Numbered from the stretch's first letter, positions 1-6,725 are shown. The stretch is DNA of 16,908 nt from Collinsella sp. (GCA_014871665.1 WGSL01000044.1:1-16908), one strand, 5' to 3'. A program made the numbers and translations. The notes: generated from the letters alone by a model not told the origin.

Positions 1-25
1 GTCCTGCGCAAGACGAAGAGCACAT
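1..25 (-). CDS. Possible 5' end of a leftward gene (cut by window edge)
   Basis: An ATG at 23-25 on the - strand is preceded by an AAAGGAG ribosome-binding site (34-40) with an 8-nt spacer, among the best Shine-Dalgarno matches in the window. Only eight codons are visible, reading MCSSSCAG, and then the window ends. No function can be proposed. The start codon lies in the loop-proximal part of a 7-bp hairpin. It could equally be chance, because a rightward reading of the same bases ending at 57 is also possible. Confidence 0.25.
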
Positions 26-118
26 TAAGTGCTCTCCTTTGCGTGCGGAACTTGTAGCGAACAAAGCCAAGCCGCCCGACCCTAAGGTTAACTTGACTGA
101 TGATAGCAAATACGACAA
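1..118. other. Unassigned window edge
   Basis: No gene can be assigned with confidence. On the + strand, one frame runs from base 1 to a TAG at 55-57 (18 codons) and could be the 3' end of a rightward gene served by the terminator at 119-156. Another + frame stays open to 158 but would run through that terminator, so it is less likely. On the - strand a possible gene start lies at 25 (listed separately). A 7-bp hairpin (17-23 with 29-35, loop ATTAA) with an outer CGCAA/TTGCG pairing (7-11 with 39-43) sits over that start. Confidence 0.3.
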
Positions 119-156
119 GCGAGATGCCTGCGACTTGCGGGCATCTCGCTTTATCT
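119..156 (+). terminator. Intrinsic terminator, rightward
   Basis: A perfect 10-bp GC-rich stem (GCGAGATGCC at 119-128 with GGCATCTCGC at 140-149) has an 11-nt loop and is followed on the + strand by TTTATCT. It probably ends a rightward transcript coming from beyond the left edge. On the - strand the hairpin is followed by a poorer tract, so it would be only a weak back-up stop for guaB. Confidence 0.75.
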
Positions 157-207
157 AAATAACGTGGTTTTGAATCAACCACTAATTGTCACCCGCCCAA
201 GCATGGT

Positions 208-309
208 CGGGTTTTCCAAGTGCCGCAGATTGCCGTGAAAGAGGAGCGACGCGTACTTTGGTACGCGAGCGACGGTTTGAACGGCAAGGTGCGGTGCTTG
301 GGAAAGCCG
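208..309 (-). repeat. Structured 3'-UTR repeat, copy 1
   Basis: This long hairpin begins about 2 nt after the guaB stop. Its outer stem is 208-236 with 281-309, about 29 positions with only a few mismatches or wobbles. It contains TGCCGT (231-236) with ACGGCA (281-286). Next comes an internal loop of two 13-nt strands (237-249 and 268-280), and then a perfect 7-bp tip stem CGCGTAC/GTACGCG (250-256 with 261-267) with a TTTG loop. The 56-nt core 231-286 recurs at 7936-7992 with few changes. The element is assigned to the - strand because it follows the guaB coding region. It has no T-tract typical of an intrinsic terminator. Confidence 0.8.
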
Positions 310-310
310 C

Positions 311-1822
311 TTATCGATAGGAAACGCTCTGCTGGGAATCCTTGACGACTACGTCGTGGGCGCCACCTTCGACGATCGAGGTCGAGCTGACCAGCGTTAG
401 GCGTGCCTTTTCCTGGAGCTCGGGGATCGAGAGGGCGCCGCAGTTGCACATCGTTGACTTGACCTTGTAGAGCGTGCCGCCCACGCCGTCCTTGAGGGAA
501 CCGGCGTAGGGAACGTAGGAGTCGACGCCCTCGACGAAGCTAAGCTTCGCGGCGCCGCCCAGGTCGTAGCGCTGCCAGTTGCGAGCACGCGCAGAACCCT
601 CGCCCCAGTACTCCTTCATGTACTGACCGTTCACGTTGACGCGCTCGGTCGGGCTCTCGTCAAAGCGGGCGAAGTAACGACCCAGCATCATAAAGTCTGC
701 ACCCATGGCCAGGGCGAGCGTCATGTGGTAGTCGTAGACGATACCGCCGTCGGAGCACACGGGCACGTAGACGCCGGTCTCCTCGTAGTACTCGTCGCGA
801 GCGCGGCAGACATCGATCAGCGCGGTGGCCTGGCCACGGCCGATGCCCTTGGTCTCGCGGGTGATGCAGATGGAACCGCCGCCGATACCGACCTTGATGA
901 AGTCGGCACCGCAGTCGGCAAGGAAGCGGAAGCCCTCGGCGTCGACGACGTTGCCGGCACCGACCTTGACGTCCTCGCCGTAGTTGGCGCGGATCCACTC
1001 GATGGTGCGCTTCTGCCACTCGCTGAAGCCCTCGGAAGAGTCGATGCACAGGACATCGGCACCGGCCTCGATGAGCAGCGGCACGCGCTCGGCATAGTCG
1101 CGGGTGTTGATACCGGCACCAACCATGTAGCGCTTGTCGTTATCGAGCAGCTCGTTGGGGTTGGTCTTGTGGCTGTCGTAGTCCTTGCGGAAGACAATGC
1201 CCATGAGGTGATCGTTGTCGTCAACGATGGGCAGGGCGTTGAGCTTGTTGTCCCAGATGACGTCGTTGGCAACCTTGAGGCTGATGTTCTTGTCACCCAC
1301 GATGAGCTGCTCACGCGGGGTCATGAACTCGGAGACCTTCGTCTGGTGGTCATCGCGACTGGGGCGATAGTCACGGCTGGTGACGATGCCCAGGAGCTTA
1401 CCCTTGGGAGTGCCGTCGTCGGTGACCGGCATGGTGGAGTGACCGGTCTTCTCCTTGAGCTCGATGACCTGCTCCATGGTCATGTCGGGGGTCAGCGTGG
1501 AATCGGACTGAACGAAGCCGGCCTTGTGATCCTTGACGGCCTTGACCATAGCGGCCTCGGACTCGGCACTCTGAGAACCGTAAATGAAGGACAGGCCACC
1601 CTCGGTAGCGAGCGCGACACCCATATCGACGCCCGAGACGGACTGCATGATGGCGGAAACCATGGGGATGTTCAGGGTGATTGCCGGCTTCTCACCGCGC
1701 TTGAAGCGGGTTAGCGGCGTCTTAAGAGAGACGTTGTTGGGGATGCACTGCGAGGACGAGTAACCAGGGACCAGCAGATACTCCGAAAACGTGTGGGACT
1801 CACCGGGAAAGAACGTAGCCAT
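311..1822 (-). CDS. guaB: IMP dehydrogenase
   Basis: This enzyme oxidises IMP to XMP with NAD+, the committed step of guanine nucleotide synthesis in the cytoplasm. The protein has 503 residues. A TIM barrel is interrupted by a CBS pair at about residues 103-215, with MTPR at 167-170. The catalytic loop reads GIGGGSICITR with the nucleophile at Cys319. Asp261 (in CIDSSEG) fits the NAD site, and Arg418-Tyr419 in the mobile flap fit the hydrolysis dyad. Length, Cys319, Asp261 and Arg418/Tyr419 all coincide with the numbering known for the Tritrichomonas foetus enzyme, so this is probably the same bacterial-type subclass. The start has AAAGGAG four bases before the ATG. It is monocistronic, divergent from the ModE-like gene and followed by the structured repeat at 208-309. 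No guanine riboswitch is apparent in the leader. Confidence 0.96.
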   Translation of the reverse strand: MATFFPGESHTFSEYLLVPGYSSSQCIPNNVSLKTPLTRFKRGEKPAITLNIPMVSAIMQSVSGVDMGVALATEGGLSFIYGSQSAESEAAMVKAVKDHKAGFVQSDSTLTPDMTMEQVIELKEKTGHSTMPVTDDGTPKGKLLGIVTSRDYRPSRDDHQTKVSEFMTPREQLIVGDKNISLKVANDVIWDNKLNALPIVDDNDHLMGIVFRKDYDSHKTNPNELLDNDKRYMVGAGINTRDYAERVPLLIEAGADVLCIDSSEGFSEWQKRTIEWIRANYGEDVKVGAGNVVDAEGFRFLADCGADFIKVGIGGGSICITRETKGIGRGQATALIDVCRARDEYYEETGVYVPVCSDGGIVYDYHMTLALAMGADFMMLGRYFARFDESPTERVNVNGQYMKEYWGEGSARARNWQRYDLGGAAKLSFVEGVDSYVPYAGSLKDGVGGTLYKVKSTMCNCGALSIPELQEKARLTLVSSTSIVEGGAHDVVVKDSQQSVSYR

Positions 1823-1872
1823 GTTTCTCCTTTTTCCATGCGACCGGTCGGCTGCAGGCCTCGTAGGACCCA

Positions 1873-1886
1873 GCCCAACCTTGGGC
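1873..1886 (-). other. Inverted repeat in guaB leader
   Basis: Six perfectly complementary bases on each side of a 2-nt centre (GCCCAA, GG, TTGGGC on the - strand) lie in the predicted 5' untranslated leader of guaB, about 50 nt upstream of the start codon. It could be a leader hairpin or a protein-binding dyad. There is no run of T after it, so it is not a classical attenuator. Confidence 0.35.
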
Positions 1887-1901
1887 GCCCAATACTGGGG
1901 A

Positions 1902-1930
1902 AGTATCTTAACGCACTTTGACTGCTACAA
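1902..1930 (-). promoter_or_regulatory. Probable guaB promoter
   Basis: On the - strand, TTGTAG (1925-1930) is followed after exactly 17 bp by GATACT (1902-1907), a fair sigma-70-type pair. Initiation would fall near 1895, giving a leader of about 70 nt before the guaB ATG. A TTGACT on the + strand (1918-1923) overlaps it, with only a weak candidate -10 (TAAGAA, 1940-1945). This may serve the divergent ModE-like gene, but that half is much less certain. Confidence 0.45.
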
Positions 1931-2006
1931 TGCATGATTTAAGAAGAGCACACGAGGGTTTGACGCAGGCTTTGCGTTTGCCCAGCAAACACTTTAGCGG
2001 GAAGAC

Positions 2007-2360
2007 GTGGAGCACATGGAGTACAAGACGACGGCAAAGTTGGTCATTCAAGCGTGCGACAAAGATCTGCCGGGAGTGTTCGGCCACGGCTGCGTCTTAC
2101 TGCTGCAGGGCATCGCCCGCGAGCACTCGCTCAACCGCGCCGCCAAGAGCATGGGCATGGCGTACTCCAAGGCCTGGCGCATTGTGAACGAGGCCGAAGG
2201 ACAGCTGGGCTGCAAGCTCATCGAGCGCGACGGAGCCCGCGGATCCACCCTCACCCCCGCCGGCGAGCGAGCCATAGCGGCCTACGAGGAGCTGCAGACC
2301 GACATCAACCAAGTAATTGCCGCAAAGGCCAACGACCTCATCGCCAGCATAAAAGAATAG
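2007..2360 (+). CDS. ModE-like winged-helix DNA-binding protein (single domain)
   Basis: This 117-residue protein matches the N-terminal LysR-like winged-helix domain of ModE regulators. The N-terminal GHGCVLLLQGIA stretch (about 26-37) is followed by the recognition segment SLNRAAKSMGMAYSKAWRIV (about 41-60), then by LGCKLIERDGARGSTLTPAG, the typical wing. There is no C-terminal molbindin domain, so it cannot sense molybdate in the way full-length ModE does. No molybdate transport or cofactor genes are nearby. The start is uncertain: GTG at 2007 or ATG at 2016. Neither has a well-spaced Shine-Dalgarno site, although GGAG stands 3 nt before the ATG. It is transcribed divergently from guaB. 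The DNA-binding fold is clear, while the target genes and ligand are unknown. Confidence 0.8.
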   Translation: MEHMEYKTTAKLVIQACDKDLPGVFGHGCVLLLQGIAREHSLNRAAKSMGMAYSKAWRIVNEAEGQLGCKLIERDGARGSTLTPAGERAIAAYEELQTDINQVIAAKANDLIASIKE

Positions 2361-2400
2361 CCAATTTAGGACGGGACCTTATAGCCACACAACCCCTTCT

Positions 2401-2475
2401 CATAAGTTGCGGTGAAATAGGGACTGTTTATGCGGTTAAAGCCGTAAATCAATCCATATTTCACCGCAACTTATG
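2401..2475. repeat. Inverted-repeat element with perfect 19-bp arms
   Basis: The arms CATAAGTTGCGGTGAAATA (2401-2419) and its exact reverse complement (2457-2475) enclose 37 bp. Pairing continues inward for about six more bases with two mismatches (2420-2425 with 2451-2456). The centre contains a smaller imperfect dyad (TTTA..CGG with CCGTAAA). It lies between the convergent ends of the ModE-like gene and the PLP-fold gene. No T-tract follows either arm, so it is not a standard intrinsic terminator. A MITE-like or REP-like dispersed element is the best guess. No second copy was seen in the window. Confidence 0.75.
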
Positions 2476-2493
2476 GAGTCGAGGATGATTTAG

Positions 2494-3504
2494 CTAGTTG
2501 CGAAGGGCATTATCTAGGGTGGACGCTACAACCAGAGGGTTGTCGGTGCCGGCGAAGAGGCGGACGGTGCTCCTCTGCTTGCCGCGTGGAGCCGAAAGGC
2601 GCGTCGTTGCGCCGCCGGCGGGCGATGTGCGAAACTCCCCGGGCAAAGCATCGAACAGCTTGCCCGCGCTACGCTCGGTAAGGTCAAATTCAACTGCCGG
2701 GCCAAAGCCGTGCTCAAGGATTCCCGTTGCAGCCGCATGGTCGGGATGCGAGCTCAGCCCGGGATAGCGCACGTTGCGCACCATCTCATTGGCGGCCAGA
2801 TACTCGGCCAGCGCACGGGCGCGGTCGAAATGTGCCTGCATGCGGACATCGAGCGAGCCCAGCCCGCGCTCCAGCACACCGGCCTCGTCAGCAGGCATAT
2901 CAAGCTTGGCCAAGCCACAGCCCTCAAGCAGGGCATGCGCGCACTCAGCCGCGGCATCCACGCGATGGCGCTTGAGCTGCGAGCGCGCGACCGATACGGC
3001 AACCAACTTGCGCGGAGCATCACCGGCGCATACGCGATCGAGCGCCTCAAGCGACAGCGCAGCACCCAGCCGCAGCGAATCGCAGCCAAAAGCCGACGCC
3101 ACCGTGTTATCCACCACAAACAGCGCGTGGGCCTCACGAGCAGCGCGACCCAGAGCGCGCAGATCGGGCACACGCAGACCAAGCCCGCCGATGGAGTTGA
3201 CGAACCACCACAGGTGCGGACCCTCGGCATCAAACAAAGCATCAAAGCCCTCGGACGCAGCGGCAAACGCCTCGGCGGACGTCGAGCCCACCAGCGCGAC
3301 GTCGCAGCCATCAAAGCCGCGCGCAAACGCATCGGCAAAGTCGTCTGCAAAGGCAACCAGACGATCGCCGGGACACACAATCCCCAGCTGCGACAGCGCT
3401 GCTGGCACATGCGAGGCCGCAAGCAACCGCGCCTCACGCGCGCCGGCTCTCAAAGCCCAAGCCTCTTCTAGCTGTTGCACGTCCACGCGGCACCGTCCCT
3501 TCAT
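2494..3504 (-). CDS. Degenerate Cys/Met-metabolism PLP-fold protein, probably non-catalytic
   Basis: Distant relative of the cystathionine gamma-synthase/O-acetylhomoserine sulfhydrylase family. Numbered from a TTG at 3510, it keeps a pattern like the family's LExxLA...SGxxA...PGD (14-49), the VVDNT strand with the PLP-ring aspartate Asp134, and a C-terminal region ending in a VRLFAG-like strand. The family's N-terminal segment with the YSRxxNPT motif is absent. An ungapped alignment after Asp134 puts Arg159 where the Schiff-base lysine stands, and a gapped alternative puts Arg176 there, so the lysine appears lost either way. Start candidates are TTG 3510, ATG 3504 and GTG 3486; only the last has a purine-rich site (AAGGGA) upstream. 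The upstream frame is closed by the stop of the GH32 gene, so no missing N-terminus can be recovered. The function is unknown; it may be a pseudoenzyme. Confidence 0.7.
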   Translation of the reverse strand: MKGRCRVDVQQLEEAWALRAGAREARLLAASHVPAALSQLGIVCPGDRLVAFADDFADAFARGFDGCDVALVGSTSAEAFAAASEGFDALFDAEGPHLWWFVNSIGGLGLRVPDLRALGRAAREAHALFVVDNTVASAFGCDSLRLGAALSLEALDRVCAGDAPRKLVAVSVARSQLKRHRVDAAAECAHALLEGCGLAKLDMPADEAGVLERGLGSLDVRMQAHFDRARALAEYLAANEMVRNVRYPGLSSHPDHAAATGILEHGFGPAVEFDLTERSAGKLFDALPGEFRTSPAGGATTRLSAPRGKQRSTVRLFAGTDNPLVVASTLDNALRN

Positions 3505-3506
3505 AA

Positions 3507-3544
3507 GCAAAAACCCACGATGCGGATGTTTCCCGCATCGTGGG
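3507..3544 (-). terminator. Intrinsic terminator after the sucrose hydrolase gene
   Basis: A perfect 12-bp stem (3514-3525 with 3533-3544) with a 7-nt loop is followed on the - strand by TTTTTGC. This is a textbook terminator for the leftward PTS-GH32 transcript. It also sits directly in front of the PLP-fold gene, leaving it no conventional promoter space downstream of the hairpin. Confidence 0.92.
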
Positions 3545-3554
3545 CAACGGCTGC

Positions 3555-3560
3555 AGTATA
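3555..3560 (-). promoter_or_regulatory. Possible -10 element upstream of the terminator
   Basis: TATACT on the - strand is a good -10 hexamer, but the region 17 bp upstream (GAGATT) is a poor -35. If it is used, the transcript would start near 3548 and run at once into the terminator hairpin before reaching the PLP-fold gene. Confidence 0.25.
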
Positions 3561-3582
3561 GCGCCGATATGCGACGAATCTC

Positions 3583-5121
3583 CTAGATATTGAGCGCGTG
3601 ATAGGTCACGCTCGCGCCCGGAGCGTCAACGGTCACGCCATAGGCCTCGGGATAGATGCGCGTCGAAAACACGAGCGCACCATCGTTCACAAACACCTCG
3701 ACCGACGAGGCATCGCCAACAATGCGCACGTTACGAACCTCGTCGACGGATTCCCAGCGCACAGTACGACCGCAGCCGGCAGAAGCGCGGCCCTCATCAG
3801 TAAATCGCATCTCAAAGCGCGGGGGCAGTTCGTCCTCGGCGGGCACAAACGCCAGCTTCAACTCGCCATCAACGGTCGCGGTAAACGCGCCGTCGACACC
3901 GTCGACAACAACATCAAAGCAGGTATCGCCGGCAACCTCCAACGAGCCCTCCCCCACACGCACCGAGGCATAATGGTGCTCGATCTCGCGCACCGGCTGC
4001 TGCAGCACCACGCCGCCGGCACCGGCTGTAAGCTCACGCGGTACCGTCATGCAGTGCTGCCAGCCGGACACCACGGTGGGTGCGTTGCCATAGGTCGGCT
4101 CATCGGGCATGCCCATCCAGCCGATTAGAATATGGCGACCGTCCTCGGACGTAAACTCCTGCGGAGCATAAAAGTCAAAACCGGCGTCCCACAGGCGGAA
4201 CTCACCCAGCTCATAGGCATCGTCACCACCGGTAATGTCGCCCGTTACAGGCATGTAGCCAGCAGCGTATACGTTGCCGCGGTCCCAACGGCCGCCCTCA
4301 AGACCCTGAGGCGAGAACGACAGAAACGCCGCCGTATCGCCATTCGAATCGAGCTCGATGTAGCCGGGGCACTCCCACATAAAGCCAAAGCGCTCGGGCG
4401 TAGACACACGGTTCTCGAGCTCCCAGCTCAGCACGTCGGCCGAGCCATACACCAGGATCTCGCCCACATCGCGCCCGGCACCCTCGCCGTGCATGGCGCA
4501 AAATCGACTATCGACGTGCGGCCCATCCACGCGACGACGCGCGCCCAGCACCATGTGATAACGCCCGTCCGCGTCACGCCACACCTTGGGATCGCGCACA
4601 TGGCAGGTCAAATCCTCGGGATAATCCTCGGACGCCAGCACCACGCGCTTTTGGCTGAACTCACGACCGGCAAAGCCATCAACGCTCTCGACATAGACGG
4701 TATCGGCGCGGCGGCCGGTATTGACGTAGTCGTACGTGCCGTCTGCATCGGAGAGTTTAACGTTGCCTGTGTACAGTACGCGAATGCGGCCGTCCTCGGC
4801 AAGCGCGGAGCCCGAATACACGCCATGGCAATCGAACGGCTCGTCGGGCAGCAGCGGGGCGCCAACGTAGTCCCACGTCATAAGATCGCGACTCGTCGCA
4901 TGGCCCCAGGCCTTAACGCCACCCTCAACATCAAACGGCGCATATTGAAAATAAGCGTGGAACACGCCACCCGCTTGGCAAAGACCGTTGGGGTCGTTGA
5001 GCCAACCCGCCGGCGGCATAATATGGAAGTGCTGGCCATACGCGCCATGACCGCACCCAGAGGCGGCAGCGTCAACAGCAGCAACCAGCTTTGCAAGGTC
5101 GCGACCAAGTGCATTAGACAT
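3583..5121 (-). CDS. scrB: Sucrose-6-phosphate hydrolase (GH32)
   Basis: This enzyme hydrolyses sucrose 6-phosphate delivered by the PTS into glucose 6-phosphate and fructose. The protein has 512 residues. The N-terminal five-bladed propeller carries the GH32 signature WLNDPNG (40-46, nucleophile Asp43), RDP (176-178, transition-state Asp177) and ECP (250-252, acid/base Glu250). The C-terminal beta-sandwich covers roughly the last 140 residues. There is no signal peptide, which fits a cytoplasmic enzyme acting on a phosphorylated substrate. The length is normal for the family. The ATG at 5121 has AGGA 7 nt upstream. It lies 107 bp after the PTS gene in the same direction and is followed by a strong terminator. 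Another beta-fructosidase specificity (short fructans) is possible, but the PTS partner favours sucrose 6-phosphate. Confidence 0.92.
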   Translation of the reverse strand: MSNALGRDLAKLVAAVDAAASGCGHGAYGQHFHIMPPAGWLNDPNGLCQAGGVFHAYFQYAPFDVEGGVKAWGHATSRDLMTWDYVGAPLLPDEPFDCHGVYSGSALAEDGRIRVLYTGNVKLSDADGTYDYVNTGRRADTVYVESVDGFAGREFSQKRVVLASEDYPEDLTCHVRDPKVWRDADGRYHMVLGARRRVDGPHVDSRFCAMHGEGAGRDVGEILVYGSADVLSWELENRVSTPERFGFMWECPGYIELDSNGDTAAFLSFSPQGLEGGRWDRGNVYAAGYMPVTGDITGGDDAYELGEFRLWDAGFDFYAPQEFTSEDGRHILIGWMGMPDEPTYGNAPTVVSGWQHCMTVPRELTAGAGGVVLQQPVREIEHHYASVRVGEGSLEVAGDTCFDVVVDGVDGAFTATVDGELKLAFVPAEDELPPRFEMRFTDEGRASAGCGRTVRWESVDEVRNVRIVGDASSVEVFVNDGALVFSTRIYPEAYGVTVDAPGASVTYHALNI

Positions 5122-5172
5122 ATCAAAGTCCTAACGGATCGAAAGTAACAAGGCGCCAGAGAACGGCACCAG

Positions 5173-5208
5173 ATACAGGAAACGCCCGCGAGCATACAAC
5201 CCGCGGGC
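5173..5208 (-). terminator. Weak intercistronic hairpin between PTS and GH32 genes
   Basis: A 7-bp GC stem (GCCCGCG at 5184-5190 with CGCGGGC at 5202-5208) with an 11-nt loop is followed on the - strand by GTTTCCTGTAT. The T-tract is broken, so it is probably a partial terminator or mRNA-stability hairpin that could set the ratio of PTS to hydrolase message. Confidence 0.4.
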
Positions 5209-5228
5209 ATTCCCTTAATCAAAAGCTC

Positions 5229-6629
5229 TTAGGCCTGCTCGGAAGCCTTGGGCTCGTCCTTGTACAGAACAAACGAGACGGCAAAGGAAACCAGCGCGGC
5301 GACCGCAAACATGATCGCGTACTGCACGGGCTGGGCCAGGCACAGCAGGATACCGAAGATGCCGGTAACGCCGGTGCCGGAAGCGGCAAGCGAGGTGAGC
5401 GCGCAGACCAGGGCACCGCAACCGCCGCCGATGCAGCCGGCGATGAAGGGCTTAAAGAAGCGCAGATTCACGCCGAAGATGGCAGGCTCGGTAATGCCCA
5501 TGAAGGCGGACAGAGCCGAAGGAAGCGCCAGGCCCTTGATCTTGGCATCGCGGGTCTTAAAGGCAACGGCGAGCGCAGCGCCACCCTGGGCGATGTTGGC
5601 AGCGCTGGCGATGGGCAGCCAGTAAGTCACGCCGTACTGGGCGAGCTGGCCCAGGTCGATGGCGGTGTACATCTGGTGAATACCGGTGACGACCGTGGGG
5701 GCATAGAACAGGCCGACGATAAAGGAACCGATGCCAAAGGGCAGGGTGAGCAGAGCCTGGATCAGACCGAGGACGGCATTCTCGGCCCACACAAAGACGG
5801 GACCGACGGCGATAAGCGTCACGAGCACGGTCACGAACACGGAGACAAGCGGGGTTACAAAGAGGTCGAACATCTCGGGAACGATCTTGTGCAGACGCTT
5901 CTCGAGGAAGGCAAGGATCGCGCAAGCGATGACGATGGGGATGACGTGGCCCTGATAGCCAACCCACTCAAAGCTGTACACGCCGGGGATGACGGTGACC
6001 ATGGTCTGCACGCCCTCGAAGGCAACCGTATAGGCGCTCTGCAGCGAGGAGTTGATGAACGCACCACCGACGACGGCGCCCAGATACGGGTTGGCGCCAA
6101 AGGCCTTAGCGGCGGAGTAACCGATCAGGATCTGCAGAATGCCAAAGGACGTGCCCGAGACCAGGTCGGCAATCTTGTAGATAAAGTTATTGGTGTCGAG
6201 CGCGATAAAGCCATTGGAGGCCATAAAGTTGAGAGCACTCATGATTCCCAACAGCAGGCCCGAAGCCACGATGGCGGGGATGATGGGGACAAAGACGTCG
6301 CCGAGCACCTTAATGGCGCGCATAAAAATGTTCTGCTGCTGCGCCGCGGCCTCCTTGACCTCGGCCTTGGTGGCAGCCTCGACGCCACTGAGCGCGATGA
6401 ACTCTTCGTAGACCTTGTTGACGGTGCCAGTGCCAAAAATAATCTGGAGCTGGCCCTGGGCCTCAAAGACGCCCTTGGCGCCGTCGATATTCTCGAGGGC
6501 TTCCTTGTCGACCTTGGCGTTATCGGCAATCACCAGGCGCAGACGCGTGGCGCAGTGCGCAGCCGAAACAACGTTGCCGGCGCCACCGATGTTGTCGAGC
6601 ACCTCTTGGGCTGATTTGCGGTAGTCCAT
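5229..6629 (-). CDS. scrA: PTS sucrose-type transporter, EIIBC
   Basis: This membrane permease phosphorylates its sugar during uptake. The 466 residues comprise an EIIB domain (about 1-80) with the phospho-cysteine Cys26 in HCATRLR, a linker, and an EIIC domain with about ten hydrophobic segments from residue 105 on. EIIC motifs of the glucose/sucrose superfamily are visible: TGIHQMY (315-321) and GITEPAIFG (378-386). No EIIA domain is attached and none lies in the window, so EIIA-Glc must come from elsewhere. The start at 6629 is preferred over an upstream in-frame ATG at 6662 because GGAGG (6641-6645) lies 11 nt before it and the EIIB fold begins here. The neighbouring GH32 gene implies sucrose; trehalose or beta-glucosides are less likely. 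Tandem LacI-type operators lie upstream. Confidence 0.92.
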   Translation of the reverse strand: MDYRKSAQEVLDNIGGAGNVVSAAHCATRLRLVIADNAKVDKEALENIDGAKGVFEAQGQLQIIFGTGTVNKVYEEFIALSGVEAATKAEVKEAAAQQQNIFMRAIKVLGDVFVPIIPAIVASGLLLGIMSALNFMASNGFIALDTNNFIYKIADLVSGTSFGILQILIGYSAAKAFGANPYLGAVVGGAFINSSLQSAYTVAFEGVQTMVTVIPGVYSFEWVGYQGHVIPIVIACAILAFLEKRLHKIVPEMFDLFVTPLVSVFVTVLVTLIAVGPVFVWAENAVLGLIQALLTLPFGIGSFIVGLFYAPTVVTGIHQMYTAIDLGQLAQYGVTYWLPIASAANIAQGGAALAVAFKTRDAKIKGLALPSALSAFMGITEPAIFGVNLRFFKPFIAGCIGGGCGALVCALTSLAASGTGVTGIFGILLCLAQPVQYAIMFAVAALVSFAVSFVLYKDEPKASEQA

Positions 6630-6685
6630 GACTTCCCTTTCCTCCAACGGGCGAATTTGCACCCGGCCATCTTTGACACTTACAC

Positions 6686-6699
6686 TGTAATCGTTTTCA
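6686..6699 (-). promoter_or_regulatory. LacI/cre-type operator A
   Basis: TGAAAACGATTACA on the - strand is a near-palindrome with the central CG typical of LacI-family sites. It lies about 57 bp upstream of the PTS start codon. It is identical to operator B, 26 bp away, and differs at two positions from the site in front of the regulator gene. No convincing -35/-10 pair could be defined next to it. Confidence 0.75.
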
Positions 6700-6711
6700 G
6701 TTTCATATGTC

Positions 6712-6725
6712 TGTAATCGTTTTCA
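6712..6725 (-). promoter_or_regulatory. LacI/cre-type operator B
   Basis: A second TGAAAACGATTACA on the - strand, 26 bp centre to centre from operator A; the identity extends one base further to TGAAAACGATTACAG. The spacing is about two and a half helical turns. Both sites fit the general cre pattern, so the local repressor, a CcpA-like protein, or both may bind. Confidence 0.75.

Noticed and set aside
3..158. Open frame of 51 codons entering from the left edge on the + strand
   Set aside because: It would have to run through the terminator hairpin at 119-149 and stop just after its T-tract, which is unlikely for a real gene end.
208..309. Simple intrinsic terminator for guaB
   Set aside because: There is no T-tract after the stem on the - strand, and the internal loop is conserved with the copy at 7936-7992, which a terminator does not need.
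725..1714. 329-codon open frame on the + strand
   Set aside because: It lies antisense to guaB, is low in complexity (Val, Asp, Gly, Leu) and has no family motif; it mirrors the codon usage of the real gene.
1823..1900. Guanine riboswitch in front of guaB
   Set aside because: The leader is only about 70 nt and I could not find the conserved purine-aptamer core; only a short dyad at 1873-1886 is present.
4132..5148. 338-codon open frame on the + strand
   Set aside because: It is antisense to the GH32 gene, whose catalytic motifs prove the other strand.
5676..6614. 312-codon Asp/Gly/His-rich open frame on the + strand
   Set aside because: It is antisense to the PTS EIIBC gene; its odd composition is the complement of hydrophobic membrane codons.
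6630..6662. Upstream start of the PTS gene at 6662
   Set aside because: The GGAGG ribosome site at 6641-6645 lies inside this extension and serves the ATG at 6629, where the EIIB domain begins.
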